Positions 7,070-15,291 of a DNA stretch of 15,291 nucleotides are shown here, in pieces. The notes under the pieces were generated by a model. The model worked only from the letters and a program-made list of their open reading frames with translations, was not told the origin of the DNA and did not search any database. Within the stretch, counting starts at the first letter, position 1, and every line of letters begins with the position of its first letter. The stretch is from assembly GCA_033085395.1 (NCBI GenBank), contig JANQBS010000541.1:1-15291 (forward strand). Direction: 5' to 3'. Position numbers and translations under genes: made by a program. Source of the stretch: Xanthoparmelia taractica. Lineage: Eukaryota; Ascomycota; Lecanoromycetes; Lecanorales; Parmeliaceae.

Positions 7070-10000
7070 ATGGCTACAACATAGTCGTTTAATATGCAGG
7101 CGAACGCGTTGACACAGATCTGGAACTTTCCCAAGCTCAAAGGGCAGAAAAACTATTAATCATAATTCAAGAAGATAAGAAGTGCTCTCAAATACTGCGG
7201 TCTGTGAAAGATAGTTGATTAAGGGATTAAAGTCTTTCCTAAGGATCTATCTGATAACCCAGCACCTACGAATGCACAAGCGTTAGCCTATTAAGTAGTC
7301 GTTCAAATATAAAAGAATTAGAACAATTAAGCTTTGGAGCTTATCTACTTAATGTGTGATGAGAAATTAGCAGAAGCAATTGAGGATAATGATATGGCTG
7401 TAAATCGATGGATTAAGCTGCAGACGGATTACTCGGACTCTGGCTTCGTTCTACGATTCACAAAATTGCAAGAGCTATAAACTATATCTCTTTCTACAAG
7501 TGAGAACTCAATCGAGATCTATATCGTCAATATTCGGACGAAATCTAAGGATCTTAAGCGAATAAAAGCGCTAATCGAGGACTGGATCCTGGTGGTCTTA
7601 TTACTAAACAATTTGAACTTAAAATATAAGGACTTCGTACACCGCTTGATCACTCAACTCGATGATATGCTCGACTTTGATAAGATAGTCACGCTTCTTC
7701 ACGAAGAAGATCGATTACTCAAACGAGATATCAAGGAGTAGGCTATGGCCGCTTCTATGAAGAGATTTAAGAAATAAGAGAATAAGAACTTTAGATTCAA
7801 CAATGACTTAGGCCGTGGGGGGAGAACCTCCGGACGTGGCCGAGGAAACAATAATAGCAATATCAATGATCGAGCGTCGAAGAACCCCAATAGCAGCAAT
7901 TATAAAGGGGATGGTGACGCTTCGGAGTGCTCAAAGTGTATCTTATTGATCAATGGGAAGAAGAAGAGACACTGGCCACTTGACTACTGGACTCTATACT
8001 CAGAAAAGATGTCTGAAAGCCAAAAGAATAAGCCTAAGGCGAATGTGGCCAATAGCGAGAGACCTGACGATTTTGTGGATAATAACAACAACACTCCTCA
8101 TATTTCGGCCATGGCTCACTTGATTATATACGAAGTAGATATTGAAGGAGACGATGAGTACTGGGGCCTGAAGGCCGCTATTTCTACATCTAAATGTGAT
8201 GAGGGAGCGGCACTTAAAGAGTTAGTATACTGCGTTCTCGATTAGGATCTAATTTTAATTTCTTCTCAGCAGGAGAAAGCGGAGACTGAGTCAATAACTT
8301 AACTTAATTCTAACGCGAATTTGGCTGACGATGCTAGCTAGGAGACCTCTGGATCTTCACCTCTTTCTTCAAACTTCGAGGAAGAAATCTTTGAAGACCA
8401 AATCATTGATGAGGCTTCAACCCAAATCCTAGCCTATGCGGCCAGAACTACTCCGCCCAGTATAACACACGATTGAATGATCGATTCGGGCTATACCAAT
8501 TATATGTACTTTGATAAGAACGAGTTCACTGGGTATCAGCCGTATCGAGCGGGGATCTTAATCGCTGATGGAATCACCGTATGAACATAGGGCCGCGGTA
8601 TAGTTAAGATGGAATGGCTAGTATCGGATGGAACTAGCAACGTAGTGAGCGTCAGTGACGTACTACATGTGCCAACACTTATATGCGGGCTGTTCTTAAT
8701 TAGTCAAGCAACTTAAAAAGAATTCGCGATCTCGTTTAAAGGGGACGATTGTTATATCTTTCGGGATATCAAGCTCATTAGGAGTGCTCCTAAGATCAAT
8801 AATATCTATATTCTCGAAGTTACTCAGTTAACGGCTAGAATCGCAACGCTTATTTAGTAAAATATAAGAGCTCTAACGACTAGCCTAATTAACGAGGAAG
8901 TAGTGAAGCTCTGGCACCGACGAATGGATCATCTTAATGAAGCGGATCTTAAGCGGCTTGTCGATATGAGCAAAGGGATCACACTAACTTAGAAGCCCTA
9001 TGTGAGGGCTATTTGCGAGGCCTGCATTAAGGTCAAATTATCTAGGAAAGTCTCAAAGAGAGTGTAACACGAAGTACTTGAGAAACTAGATAAAATCCAT
9101 ATGGATTTGGGTGAATCGTTCAATATATCGTTCATCAATGAAGCGAAATACTATATGCTTCTCACTAATTAGGCGACTCTTCGCATCTGGTGCTTCACAT
9201 ATCAGCGAAAGGACGAGACGTTTAAGCTTTTCCGTTAGTGGATGACTGAGGTTAAGACTCAGTCTGGCTGTAAGGTCAAGATCGTTCGTTTTAATAATGA
9301 TATCGAGTTCATTAATAATGGATTTAAATAATATTTCAAGGACTTCGGAATTATTTGTGAGTCTACTGTGGCCTACACATTAGAGCAAAATGGCCTTAGC
9401 GAGGTTCAGAATCGAATTGTTATGAACGAAGTCAGAGCGATGCTGTTTGACTTCAAGCTAACACGCTATCTATGATTAGAACTTCTACACACCAAGGTTT
9501 ATCAAAAGAATAGAAGTCCCACATCACGTCTTAAAGGCGTTATATCTCACGAGGCTTGGATCGACGAAAAATCGTTCCTTGGCCATATGCGAATTATTGG
9601 TTGCGTGACCTGGGTTCACATCCCAAAGGAGAATCGAAAGAAGCTCGATGAGCGTAGCAAGAGATGCTACTTGATTGGCTATAAAGGAATCAATATCTTT
9701 CGAGTATGGAATCCAGTCACTCGTAGGGTCGAGCGAGCGTCCCATGTGGATTTTGATGAGTTACGAATGATGACCTCCGTCGTATCAGACACCGGCTATT
9801 GAATGGCCGAGGCCACCGGCGATGACGTCGTATTAGACGTATTCGATGCAGGGGAGAATCAGACTGAGCACCTACATACGAATAACACTCACTCCAGTAT
9901 CTCAAATATCGAGTATATTCGAAATATTCTAACAAAAGAATTAAGCACGGGGAACACGAAAGATGTGGGAGTGTCCGATAAAGGAGATATTCAAGAGATA

Positions 10001-11863
10001 CTTTCATCTGGCCCAGAAACACACTCAGATTCAAGTATCGATGGGACGTATACTTCGCGACCTAAGCGAGACATTAAGTCTTCTTAGAAGGCTTCTCTGA
10101 ATGAGAAGTGAAGCGACATCAAGATGTGGGCCTAGAGGGTCATTGCTCACACCAAATGTGATAAGACTCTGGAAGCTGAACGCCTATACTGTAGGCTAGC
10201 TATCCTGAGTTATGAGAACTCAAATCATTATGATTTCGAGCCGGATTTCGACCTCGTAGCTGCTATTTAAAAGATAGCTAAAATAAGAAGTTATCAAGCG
10301 ACTGAGGAAGTAGACGATTACGAACCCCTGACTTACAAGTAAGTTATGAGTGACTCGTACGCTAAACAGTGAAAGGAAGCGATGGATCGACAGATAAAGT
10401 TATTTGTTATCATGGGCACCTGGGAACTAGTCCCTAGATCAAAGGATATACTAGTACTAATTGATAGATGAGTCTATAAGATCAAGAAGAAGCCAAATGG
10501 ATTTATTCTCTACAAAGCCCGCTGGGTAGTGCGGGGATTCGAGCAGATCTATAAAATCAACTACGATCAAACCTTCGCTTCAGTCGTCAAGTCCATGTTA
10601 TTTAAAGTACTATTCGCAATAATGGCGCATTACGACCTGGACTGTGAGCAGATGGACGTTATTACTGCGTTCCTGAACGCTCTATTGAAGGAGCTTATCT
10701 ATGTTGAGTACCCAATGGGATATAAGATGGGAAATATGATATATCGACTGCTCAGAGCACTATATAGTCTAAAGCAGTCACCCCGCGAATGATATCACAC
10801 TCTTCGCGACTTCCTTATCTCAAAGGGATTCAAATGCACCGAATCAGATCACTCACTCTTCGTCAATGAGACTACGCGTCTCATAGTAAGTGTGTATATT
10901 AATAATATTCAAATATATGGTCCCAAGGGATTCAAACACATAGCGGAGTTGAAATAGGAACTCCGTAAGCGATTTGCGATGATCGATCTCGGTCTATGCT
11001 TATATTATTTAGATATGAAAATGTAGAGAGATCGAACCAGGAGGATCGTACGTGTTACATAAATAACGTACTTGAAGAAGATTCTAGCTAGGTTTAATAT
11101 GAGTAACTGCGTAATTGCACTCACATCGATGATGCTGGGCACTTAACTTCAGGAAGAACTAATAGATAAAGTTAGTCTCGAGATTATTTAGGAATATTAG
11201 TCTATGGTGGGATTTATTATGTATCCCATGATTCAAATTAGACCAGATATCTGCTACGCAGTGACGATGCTATCTCGATACAATTATAACCCGAATTTCA
11301 AGCACATCGCGGCGGTCAAGCGAGTGCTTCGCTATCTCAAAGAAACGCTAGACTATAAAATAATATACGAAATAGCTAATGATCTGATGAGATATATAGA
11401 CGCAGACTGGGCCTCCGATTAGGAGACCCGTCGATCCCTAAAAGTATATATCTTTCTACTGTACGGAGGTTCTGTTAGCTAGACCTCCAAGCGTTAGCAA
11501 TTCATTGCTCTATTCTCATGCGAGGTCGAATATATGGCTCAGACATAGGCCGCTAAGGAAGTTATATGGCTTACACGCTTACTGTTAGAGTTAGATAACG
11601 GATTAAGTCTCTCTAATAAGCCAGTTCTCATTAAGGCTAACAACTAGGGGGTTATAGCACTCACGAAGAACCCTCGCTTCCACTCACGCATTAAGCACAT
11701 AGATATCCAATAACATTTTGTGCGTGACCAGGTTGAGATTGAAGTCGTTTAATTTGAATGGGTAGTAATCAATTAGATGGCCGCTGACGGCCTAATCAAG
11801 GCCTTAAGCAACGAGAAATTCGTGGCCTTTGTACGTCAAATAGGACTACAATGGGCCGATTGA
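7070..11863 (+). pseudogene. copia gag-pol polyprotein, inactivated by RIP
   Basis: One frame runs from ATG 7070 to TGA 11861-11863, about 1,597 codons, with about fifty internal stops. Gag ends in a zinc knuckle at residues 287-306 (C-x2-C-x10-H-x4-Y), the last Cys now Tyr. The protease has D-S-G at 472-474, preceded by a TGA where the family has Trp. Integrase has its zinc site H616, H621, C649, C652 and the catalytic set D679, N742, E778; the spacing to Glu is x35 as expected, but the second Asp is now Asn. Reverse transcriptase shows KARWVVRGFEQ, then PREWY-like SPRE-stop-Y, and the catalytic YVDD now YINN at 1276-1279. RNase H begins with DADWASD at 1444 and continues through EVEYMAQ. 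All stops fit CAA/CAG, TGG or CGA with one transition. The shorter open frames at 7946-8245, 9587-10087, 10529-10792 and 11204-11422 are pieces of this gene. The true start could lie elsewhere if an ATG was mutated. Confidence 0.92.
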
Positions 11864-11875
11864 ACAGTCCCAATG

Positions 11876-11890
11876 AGGACTGTGTGGGAG
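11876..11890 (+). other. Purine-rich tract before the 3' LTR
   Basis: AGGACTGTGTGGGAG ends directly at the 3' LTR. This is where plus-strand DNA synthesis primes in LTR retrotransposons. Only the last seven bases (GTGGGAG) are strongly purine-rich, so exact limits are uncertain. Confidence 0.5.
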
Positions 11891-12053
11891 TGTTGGAATT
11901 CAGCCAATAGGAGGCCGTTTACGCCGCAAGCTGACTAAGCGTCTTAGCGTAGTCTTGGCGTTTCTCCATCCCCTAGCTAGATAGTCCGTCTCTCCTATTC
12001 AATTAAGCAATCAATTCATGCTTCATGAGACCACTCAATCCTCCAATCCAATA
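11891..12053 (+). repeat. 3' LTR of the copia element
   Basis: The 163-bp repeat has the same length as the 5' LTR and differs at four positions, where it keeps C (in CAATCAATT, GAGACCAC, CCTCCAATCC). It ends TCCAATA, followed by the CGCAT duplication. Confidence 0.92.
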
Positions 12054-12058
12054 CGCAT
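12054..12058. repeat. Target site duplication of the copia element, right copy (CGCAT)
   Basis: Exact repeat of 6737-6741 just outside the 3' LTR. Confidence 0.85.
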
Positions 12059-12120
12059 CCCACCGGTCACATCGAGACAACGCGTCTCTCGTGTTGCTGG
12101 GGTGGTAGGTATAAGGAAAC

Positions 12121-12330
12121 CGCGGAAAAAAATCCTACGTACCTTTTCTTACTCTAAAAGCCCTTATTGGGTTTATTGCTAAAGTAGTACCCGAGGGCAA
12201 CGAACTTGGCTAGAGAATCGCGAAGAAAATCCTACCATCCGTACCTACCTTATCTTAAGATATTTTACTCTAGAGATCGCTATTGAGTTTACCACTAGTT
12301 TATCATTAGTGCCCGAGGGCAACGAAAACG
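12121..12330 (+). repeat. Two diverged tandem repeats of about 100 bp
   Basis: Unit one (12121-12218) opens CGCGGAAAAAAATCCTACGT and contains ATTGGGTTTATTGCTAAAGT, then GTACCCGAGGGCAACGAA. Unit two (12219 to about 12330) opens CGCGAAGAAAATCCTACC and contains ATTGAGTTTACCACTAGTTT, then GTGCCCGAGGGCAACGAA. The order is the same but unit two has extra bases in the middle. CCCGAGGGCAACGAA is identical in both, suggesting conservation or recent exchange. I recognise no gene or RNA in the units. Confidence 0.55.
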
Positions 12331-12352
12331 GGGGATTCGCTGAAAACCCCCG
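12329..12352. repeat. GC-rich stem-loop
   Basis: CGGGGG at 12329-12334 pairs with CCCCCG at 12347-12352 around a 12-base loop, directly after the second tandem unit. No T-run follows, so it is not a plain terminator signal. Confidence 0.4.
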
Positions 12353-12425
12353 AATACAGTTTCATGGGGTAGCTCTGCGGGATTACGGATGTAGCACAGC
12401 TGAGAGCGGCACTGTCAGTTATAAG

Positions 12426-12460
12426 ACCCTATTATAATGAGACTCTGTAAATAATAGGGT
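12426..12460. repeat. 10-bp stem-loop
   Basis: ACCCTATTAT (12426-12435) is the exact complement of ATAATAGGGT (12451-12460), with a 15-base loop. It could be a small footprint or remnant of an inverted-repeat element; no target duplication is visible. Confidence 0.4.
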
Positions 12461-13185
12461 GATTGATGCTGAGACTAATTCCATATGTGAATTGAAAGAT
12501 GGTATTCTTCTTTCGTGCATTTTCCCGGAGACCTTGATAGTACGCTTTACTCAAGTGAGTACTGATTTGCTAGTGCTAATGCTATCAATACAATCGGGAG
12601 CGTTGTCCGGCTCGATTCTGACGTTTTGATGAAGCATGAGATACATGGTGCAGAGAACAAGGAAAGTGCCAGTTTGTGATTTTCAGCTTCGTGTTGGCTG
12701 TAGCCTGTGCCTCAGCTCCTACAGGCTTTGCCTGTCTCTCACTTCATTAATCTTATATTCACTTGCTGCTTTAATATAATTATGTTCTTGAATGGCAATA
12801 GCCTTATCGGAGCGTCGCAATGCTAATACCTTTGATCTCATTATGCTTGTCGCGCTTATTAAGTCTGCATATATGTTTAAGAACGGGACGTTCTTCTTTC
12901 CTGAAAGGTATTGCTATACATTATATGGGATCTCGGACGGGAATTCTAAACCCTGTATTCAATGATGGCGTACTCCTCCATATCATTATGCTGTTAAGTC
13001 GCGTTTGCAATTGTAAGGTATAGCTTTGCTCTAATAATCCGAGTTACTGTGAAGGCCTTAGATGCTAAAAGGAAATTAGCTTCTGCAGAGTGTTTTAGAT
13101 TAACTCTAACACTGCGCCTCTATTATTGCAACATGAGCGGCTTAGGATCGACACTTCAGGACAAGTATAATGATCGTAAAGAAGG
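12461..13185. other. Intergenic sequence, no gene recognised
   Basis: Composition is ordinary, with CpA and TpG retained, so the stretch is largely free of RIP. A short perfect hairpin ACAGGC-TTT-GCCTGT lies at 12721-12735. A 67-codon frame at 12820-13023 has no homology, signal peptide or cysteine pattern that I can support, and I do not call it a gene. Trp, Leu and Ile-rich readings on other frames are broken. Confidence 0.4.
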
Positions 13186-13205
13186 TTTGATTGATTGATT
13201 GATTA
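13186..13205. repeat. (TTGA)n microsatellite, possible LINE 3' tail
   Basis: TTTGATTGATTGATTGATTA has about four tandem copies of a four-base unit. Read on the minus strand it is (TCAA)n and lies about 190 bases beyond the end of the LINE ORF2, where non-LTR elements commonly end in an A-rich or simple-repeat tail. The assignment as a tail is inferred from position. Confidence 0.35.
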
Positions 13206-13391
13206 CTTTATACTACCCTAAAGTCAGCCTCTTGTGGGCCCACTACGCGAGATTACGTAATCTATCTATTAGCTAGTCATATGACTTTATTCAAAAATAA
13301 AGCTATATAAATACGCCGTGATCTCTATCGTGTTTCGATGTGGAGAACGTCTCTATAGTCGTTAGAGCTCTTATCTCTACTTTTATCTTCG
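13206..13391 (-). other. Possible 3' untranslated region of the LINE
   Basis: This stretch joins the microsatellite to the stop of the LINE frame. It changes gradually from ordinary composition to the RIP-saturated state at about 13340. It contains a perfect palindrome AGTCATATGACT (13275-13286) and a TATATAAATA word near 13300. It may equally be host sequence next to a truncated element. Confidence 0.3.
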
Positions 13392-15218
13392 TTATTTAAT
13401 TTTATATTCTAATAAAGTCTTATTATTAATTCTTATCGAGGACTTGATATTATTTAATAAGTCTCGTACTTCTTATGAAATTAGCTAATTTAAATACGTA
13501 TTTATATATAATATTGCTTTAGTAAGCGACTTAGCTCTCTCTCTCTTCTATTACTCTCTTCTACTACTCTCTTCTACGTTTATAAAATAATTTACACTCG
13601 AGAAGTATATATCTAATCGTCTCTTTCTATATATCGTATTCGTATTATTTATCTTCTATTTCTAATATTTATCTACTATAAAGAAAGATCTTAAGATTTA
13701 TCTTATCTATTCTTATCTACGTTATTAGCGATAACTTTACTCGCTTAATATTATTATAGAGAAGTTATATACTTCGCGATAATATTAATTAAATTCTTCT
13801 AAGTATTAATTCTCTTATTTCTTTCGTTTAATCTCTTATTTATTTCTTTATAGCGTAACGTTTATTACTATTCGAATAGTTAATATTATTCTTATTTAAT
13901 AGATCAATCTTTTCGCTATCTTATTTATATCGATTTCTTCGTCTCTATTATAAATCTTTCTCTTTCTTTATTCTATAATTTTCTTAATTCTCTTATTCGC
14001 TTATTCGTTGTCGTCGATATCTATATAAATCGAGATTTAGTGTAATTCGATCTCTATTTTCTACTATCGTAAGATATTAATAAGATACACTATCTTAATA
14101 ATGTAGATCTAGTCTATGCTCTTTTCTAGATTCTCTATTACCTAGATTAAGATCTAATTATTAATATTAATTACTACTTTTCTTAATCTTATATTCGCTT
14201 AATATATCGCTATTATTATTAATACTTAAAGATCTTCGTGTAATTTCGCTAAGTATACTATAAATTAGTCACTCGATTCTAGATATATTCTATACGATAA
14301 TTCGATATTCGATAAAATTACTACTACTCTTATCTTCTTGTTGATATTACTATTATCTCTATATATTATTACGTATCTTCTACTATTTACTTTCTTAGCT
14401 AGGTTTATCGTCGCTTACTTAGTCTTATATATTATTATCTTTAAAGACTCTCAATTAGATAAGATACTAAATAACTATAGTCTCTTAATAATCGTTATCT
14501 CGTTACATCTCTTTTCGAATATATTTATATACTTTTCTAACAAGCTAGATTTACGATTCTTTCGTTATATTCTTTTAAAGTTTTATTATTAAATTCTTAA
14601 CTTAATAATCAAGTTATATAACGAATTAATAAATATTCTTATAATCGCCTCGCTAGCGAGCTTTTCTAGCTATTATTTAACTAATATTAGCGTCGCTTCT
14701 ATAACGAGAACCGATATCGATATCGCTTTAAATACGACTATTATTTTTCTCGTCGCTTGGAATTAAACTCGTTAAAGTAATAATAGCTAAGTCTTATTAT
14801 ATTTTTAAGAGCTCTTCGACTAATATTATATAAAGTAATAATAAGATATTTATAATATAATTACTATCTAATATAATTAACGTATATACTTATAATTGTC
14901 TCTTTATATGAATTTAGCTATTTTAGCTAATACTTTAATACTTTTAATAATCTTTAAGCGTGCGTTTTTAACGTAATAATTTCAGGCTAACTTGCTATCG
15001 ATTTCCATATCTAGATATCTTACGTGCTTCGTCGCTTTAATTACTTAATTATTATTTAGTTATAATAGCTAATTAATATTATAGTCTTATTTTCTATGAA
15101 GATATAGAAGTTAATATCTTTTAGAGTTGAATTTAAATTTATATTACTTGGTCTATAAGATATATATCTTCTTATATATCTCTTTTATTAAGTTATCTAT
15201 AGATAAAAGATTTATATC
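13392..15218 (-). pseudogene. Non-LTR retrotransposon (Tad1/I-like LINE) ORF2, 3' half, RIP-saturated
   Basis: Reading the minus strand from 15218 gives one frame of about 608 codons with several dozen TAA/TAG/TGA codons and no frameshift. It begins DINLL, the residues after the reverse-transcriptase catalytic pair, then FNSKRYQLLYL-like sequence, VRYLDMEIDSKLA (near 15000), IEATLILVK and LASEAIIRI (14640-14690), which match the region between reverse transcriptase and RNase H of fungal LINEs. RNase H follows: IIYRDNSNINKKI with the first Asp kept (14355-14357), LESSD-stop-FIVYLAKL with Glu changed to Lys, VVININN at 14157-14175 where the catalytic Asp is Asn, and DNE-stop-AN near 14000 for the family GNEQAD. 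The C-terminal part ends at about 13392. Almost no CpA or TpG remains while CpG is kept. The plus-strand frame at 14338-14592 is its antisense. The 5' half lies beyond the window. Confidence 0.8.
15211..15218. repeat. Predicted left target duplication (TTTATATC) of the MITE at 15219
   Basis: These are the 8 bases just before the terminal repeat. By analogy with the MITE at 3277 they should recur directly after the far end of the element, outside the window. Confidence 0.4.
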
Positions 15219-15291
15219 TACGGGTCGGAAAGGTGTGGTATATTTGATGGTATGGGACTAGTTTTTCGAATACCATACCGAAAGATATAGG
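15219..15291 (-). mobile_element. Partial MITE of the same family, cut by the window end
   Basis: The 23-bp terminal repeat (TACGGGTCGGAAAGG and onward, 15219-15241) is identical to that of the MITE at 3277. The next 50 bases match the complement of that MITE's right end with only a few differences, so this copy is inverted relative to it. CpA and TpG are retained, in sharp contrast to the LINE in which it sits, so it inserted after RIP or escaped it by being short. It interrupts the LINE at the reverse-transcriptase catalytic motif. Confidence 0.8.

Larger units (their letters stand above)
6742..12053 (+). mobile_element. Complete but RIP-inactivated Ty1/copia LTR retrotransposon
   Basis: The 5,312-bp element has two 163-bp LTRs, a primer binding site next to the 5' LTR, one gag-pol frame with the order Gag, protease, integrase, reverse transcriptase, RNase H, a purine-rich tract before the 3' LTR, and a CGCAT duplication outside. 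Integrase before reverse transcriptase marks Ty1/copia rather than Ty3/gypsy. The LTRs differ at four positions, all C in the 3' LTR and T in the 5' LTR. About fifty in-frame stops, and Asp-to-Asn changes in integrase and reverse transcriptase, make it incapable of its own movement. No insertion or deletion disturbs the frame. RIP damage is moderate compared with the saturated tracts at the two ends of the window. Confidence 0.93.

Noticed and set aside
9717..10034. A 105-residue minus-strand frame
   Set aside because: Antisense to the copia gag-pol frame between integrase and reverse transcriptase.
7070..11863. A variant genetic code with TAG/TAA read as Gln
   Set aside because: TGA at Trp positions, Cys-to-Tyr, His-to-Tyr and Asp-to-Asn changes in the same frame, and the normal codon use of the intact gene at 5570-5758 point to RIP mutation, not recoding.
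12820..13023. A 67-residue plus-strand frame
   Set aside because: No motif, signal peptide or codon evidence; short open frames of this size are expected by chance.
14338..14592. An 84-residue hydrophobic plus-strand frame that looks like a membrane protein
   Set aside because: It is the complement of the LINE segment before and into RNase H; hydrophobicity comes from AT-rich codons.
1..15291. CRISPR arrays, bacterial operons, tRNA or rRNA genes
   Set aside because: I saw no regularly spaced repeats, no ribosome-binding sites and no tRNA cloverleaf or rRNA sequence.

Overview
The window looks like a repeat-dominated, heterochromatic stretch of a filamentous ascomycete (Pezizomycotina) genome. 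The main evidence is repeat-induced point mutation (RIP). Long tracts have almost no CpA or TpG while CpG survives: bases 1-300 show no CpA, two TpG and about nine CpG by eye. Broken genes carry stops of exactly the kind that C-to-T changes give (CAA/CAG to TAA/TAG, TGG to TGA/TAG, CGA to TGA). Genus and species cannot be read from the sequence.

Layout. 1-2790 is RIP-saturated AT-rich DNA with no recognisable product, ending in an AT-rich ~80-bp duplication (2797-2956). Next comes an element end at 3193, then a complete 276-bp MITE (3277-3552) with perfect 23-bp terminal inverted repeats and a perfect 8-bp target duplication, which is hAT-like. 3600-4380 holds a possible coding relic, small palindromes and AT-rich DNA. 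4479-5297 is a broken ankyrin-repeat gene. At 5570-5758 on the minus strand is the only intact gene I believe in: a 62-residue secreted protein with eight cysteines and an apparent promoter upstream (TATA box at 5901-5910, tandem TGACGT boxes at 5994-6025).

6742-12053 is a complete but dead Ty1/copia retrotransposon on the plus strand. It has 163-bp LTRs, a CGCAT target duplication, a primer site matching the anticodon arm of initiator tRNA-Met, and one gag-pol frame of about 1,597 codons. That frame has about fifty stops and no frameshift. 12059-13190 is largely unmutated intergenic DNA with short tandem and inverted repeats.

13392-15218 (minus strand) is the 3' half of ORF2 of a Tad1/I-like non-LTR retrotransposon (LINE). 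RIP has saturated it, yet its frame is unbroken and the reverse-transcriptase C-terminal part and RNase H are still readable. At 15219 another copy of the MITE family begins; it sits at the reverse-transcriptase catalytic aspartates and runs off the window.

The window is therefore a layered history of transposon insertion and RIP around one small secreted-protein gene. No multi-gene pathway or operon-like system is visible. The most worthwhile points are the effector-like gene in a RIP-rich setting, the MITE family with exact target duplications, and two retrotransposons whose catalytic residues were removed by RIP while their frames survived.
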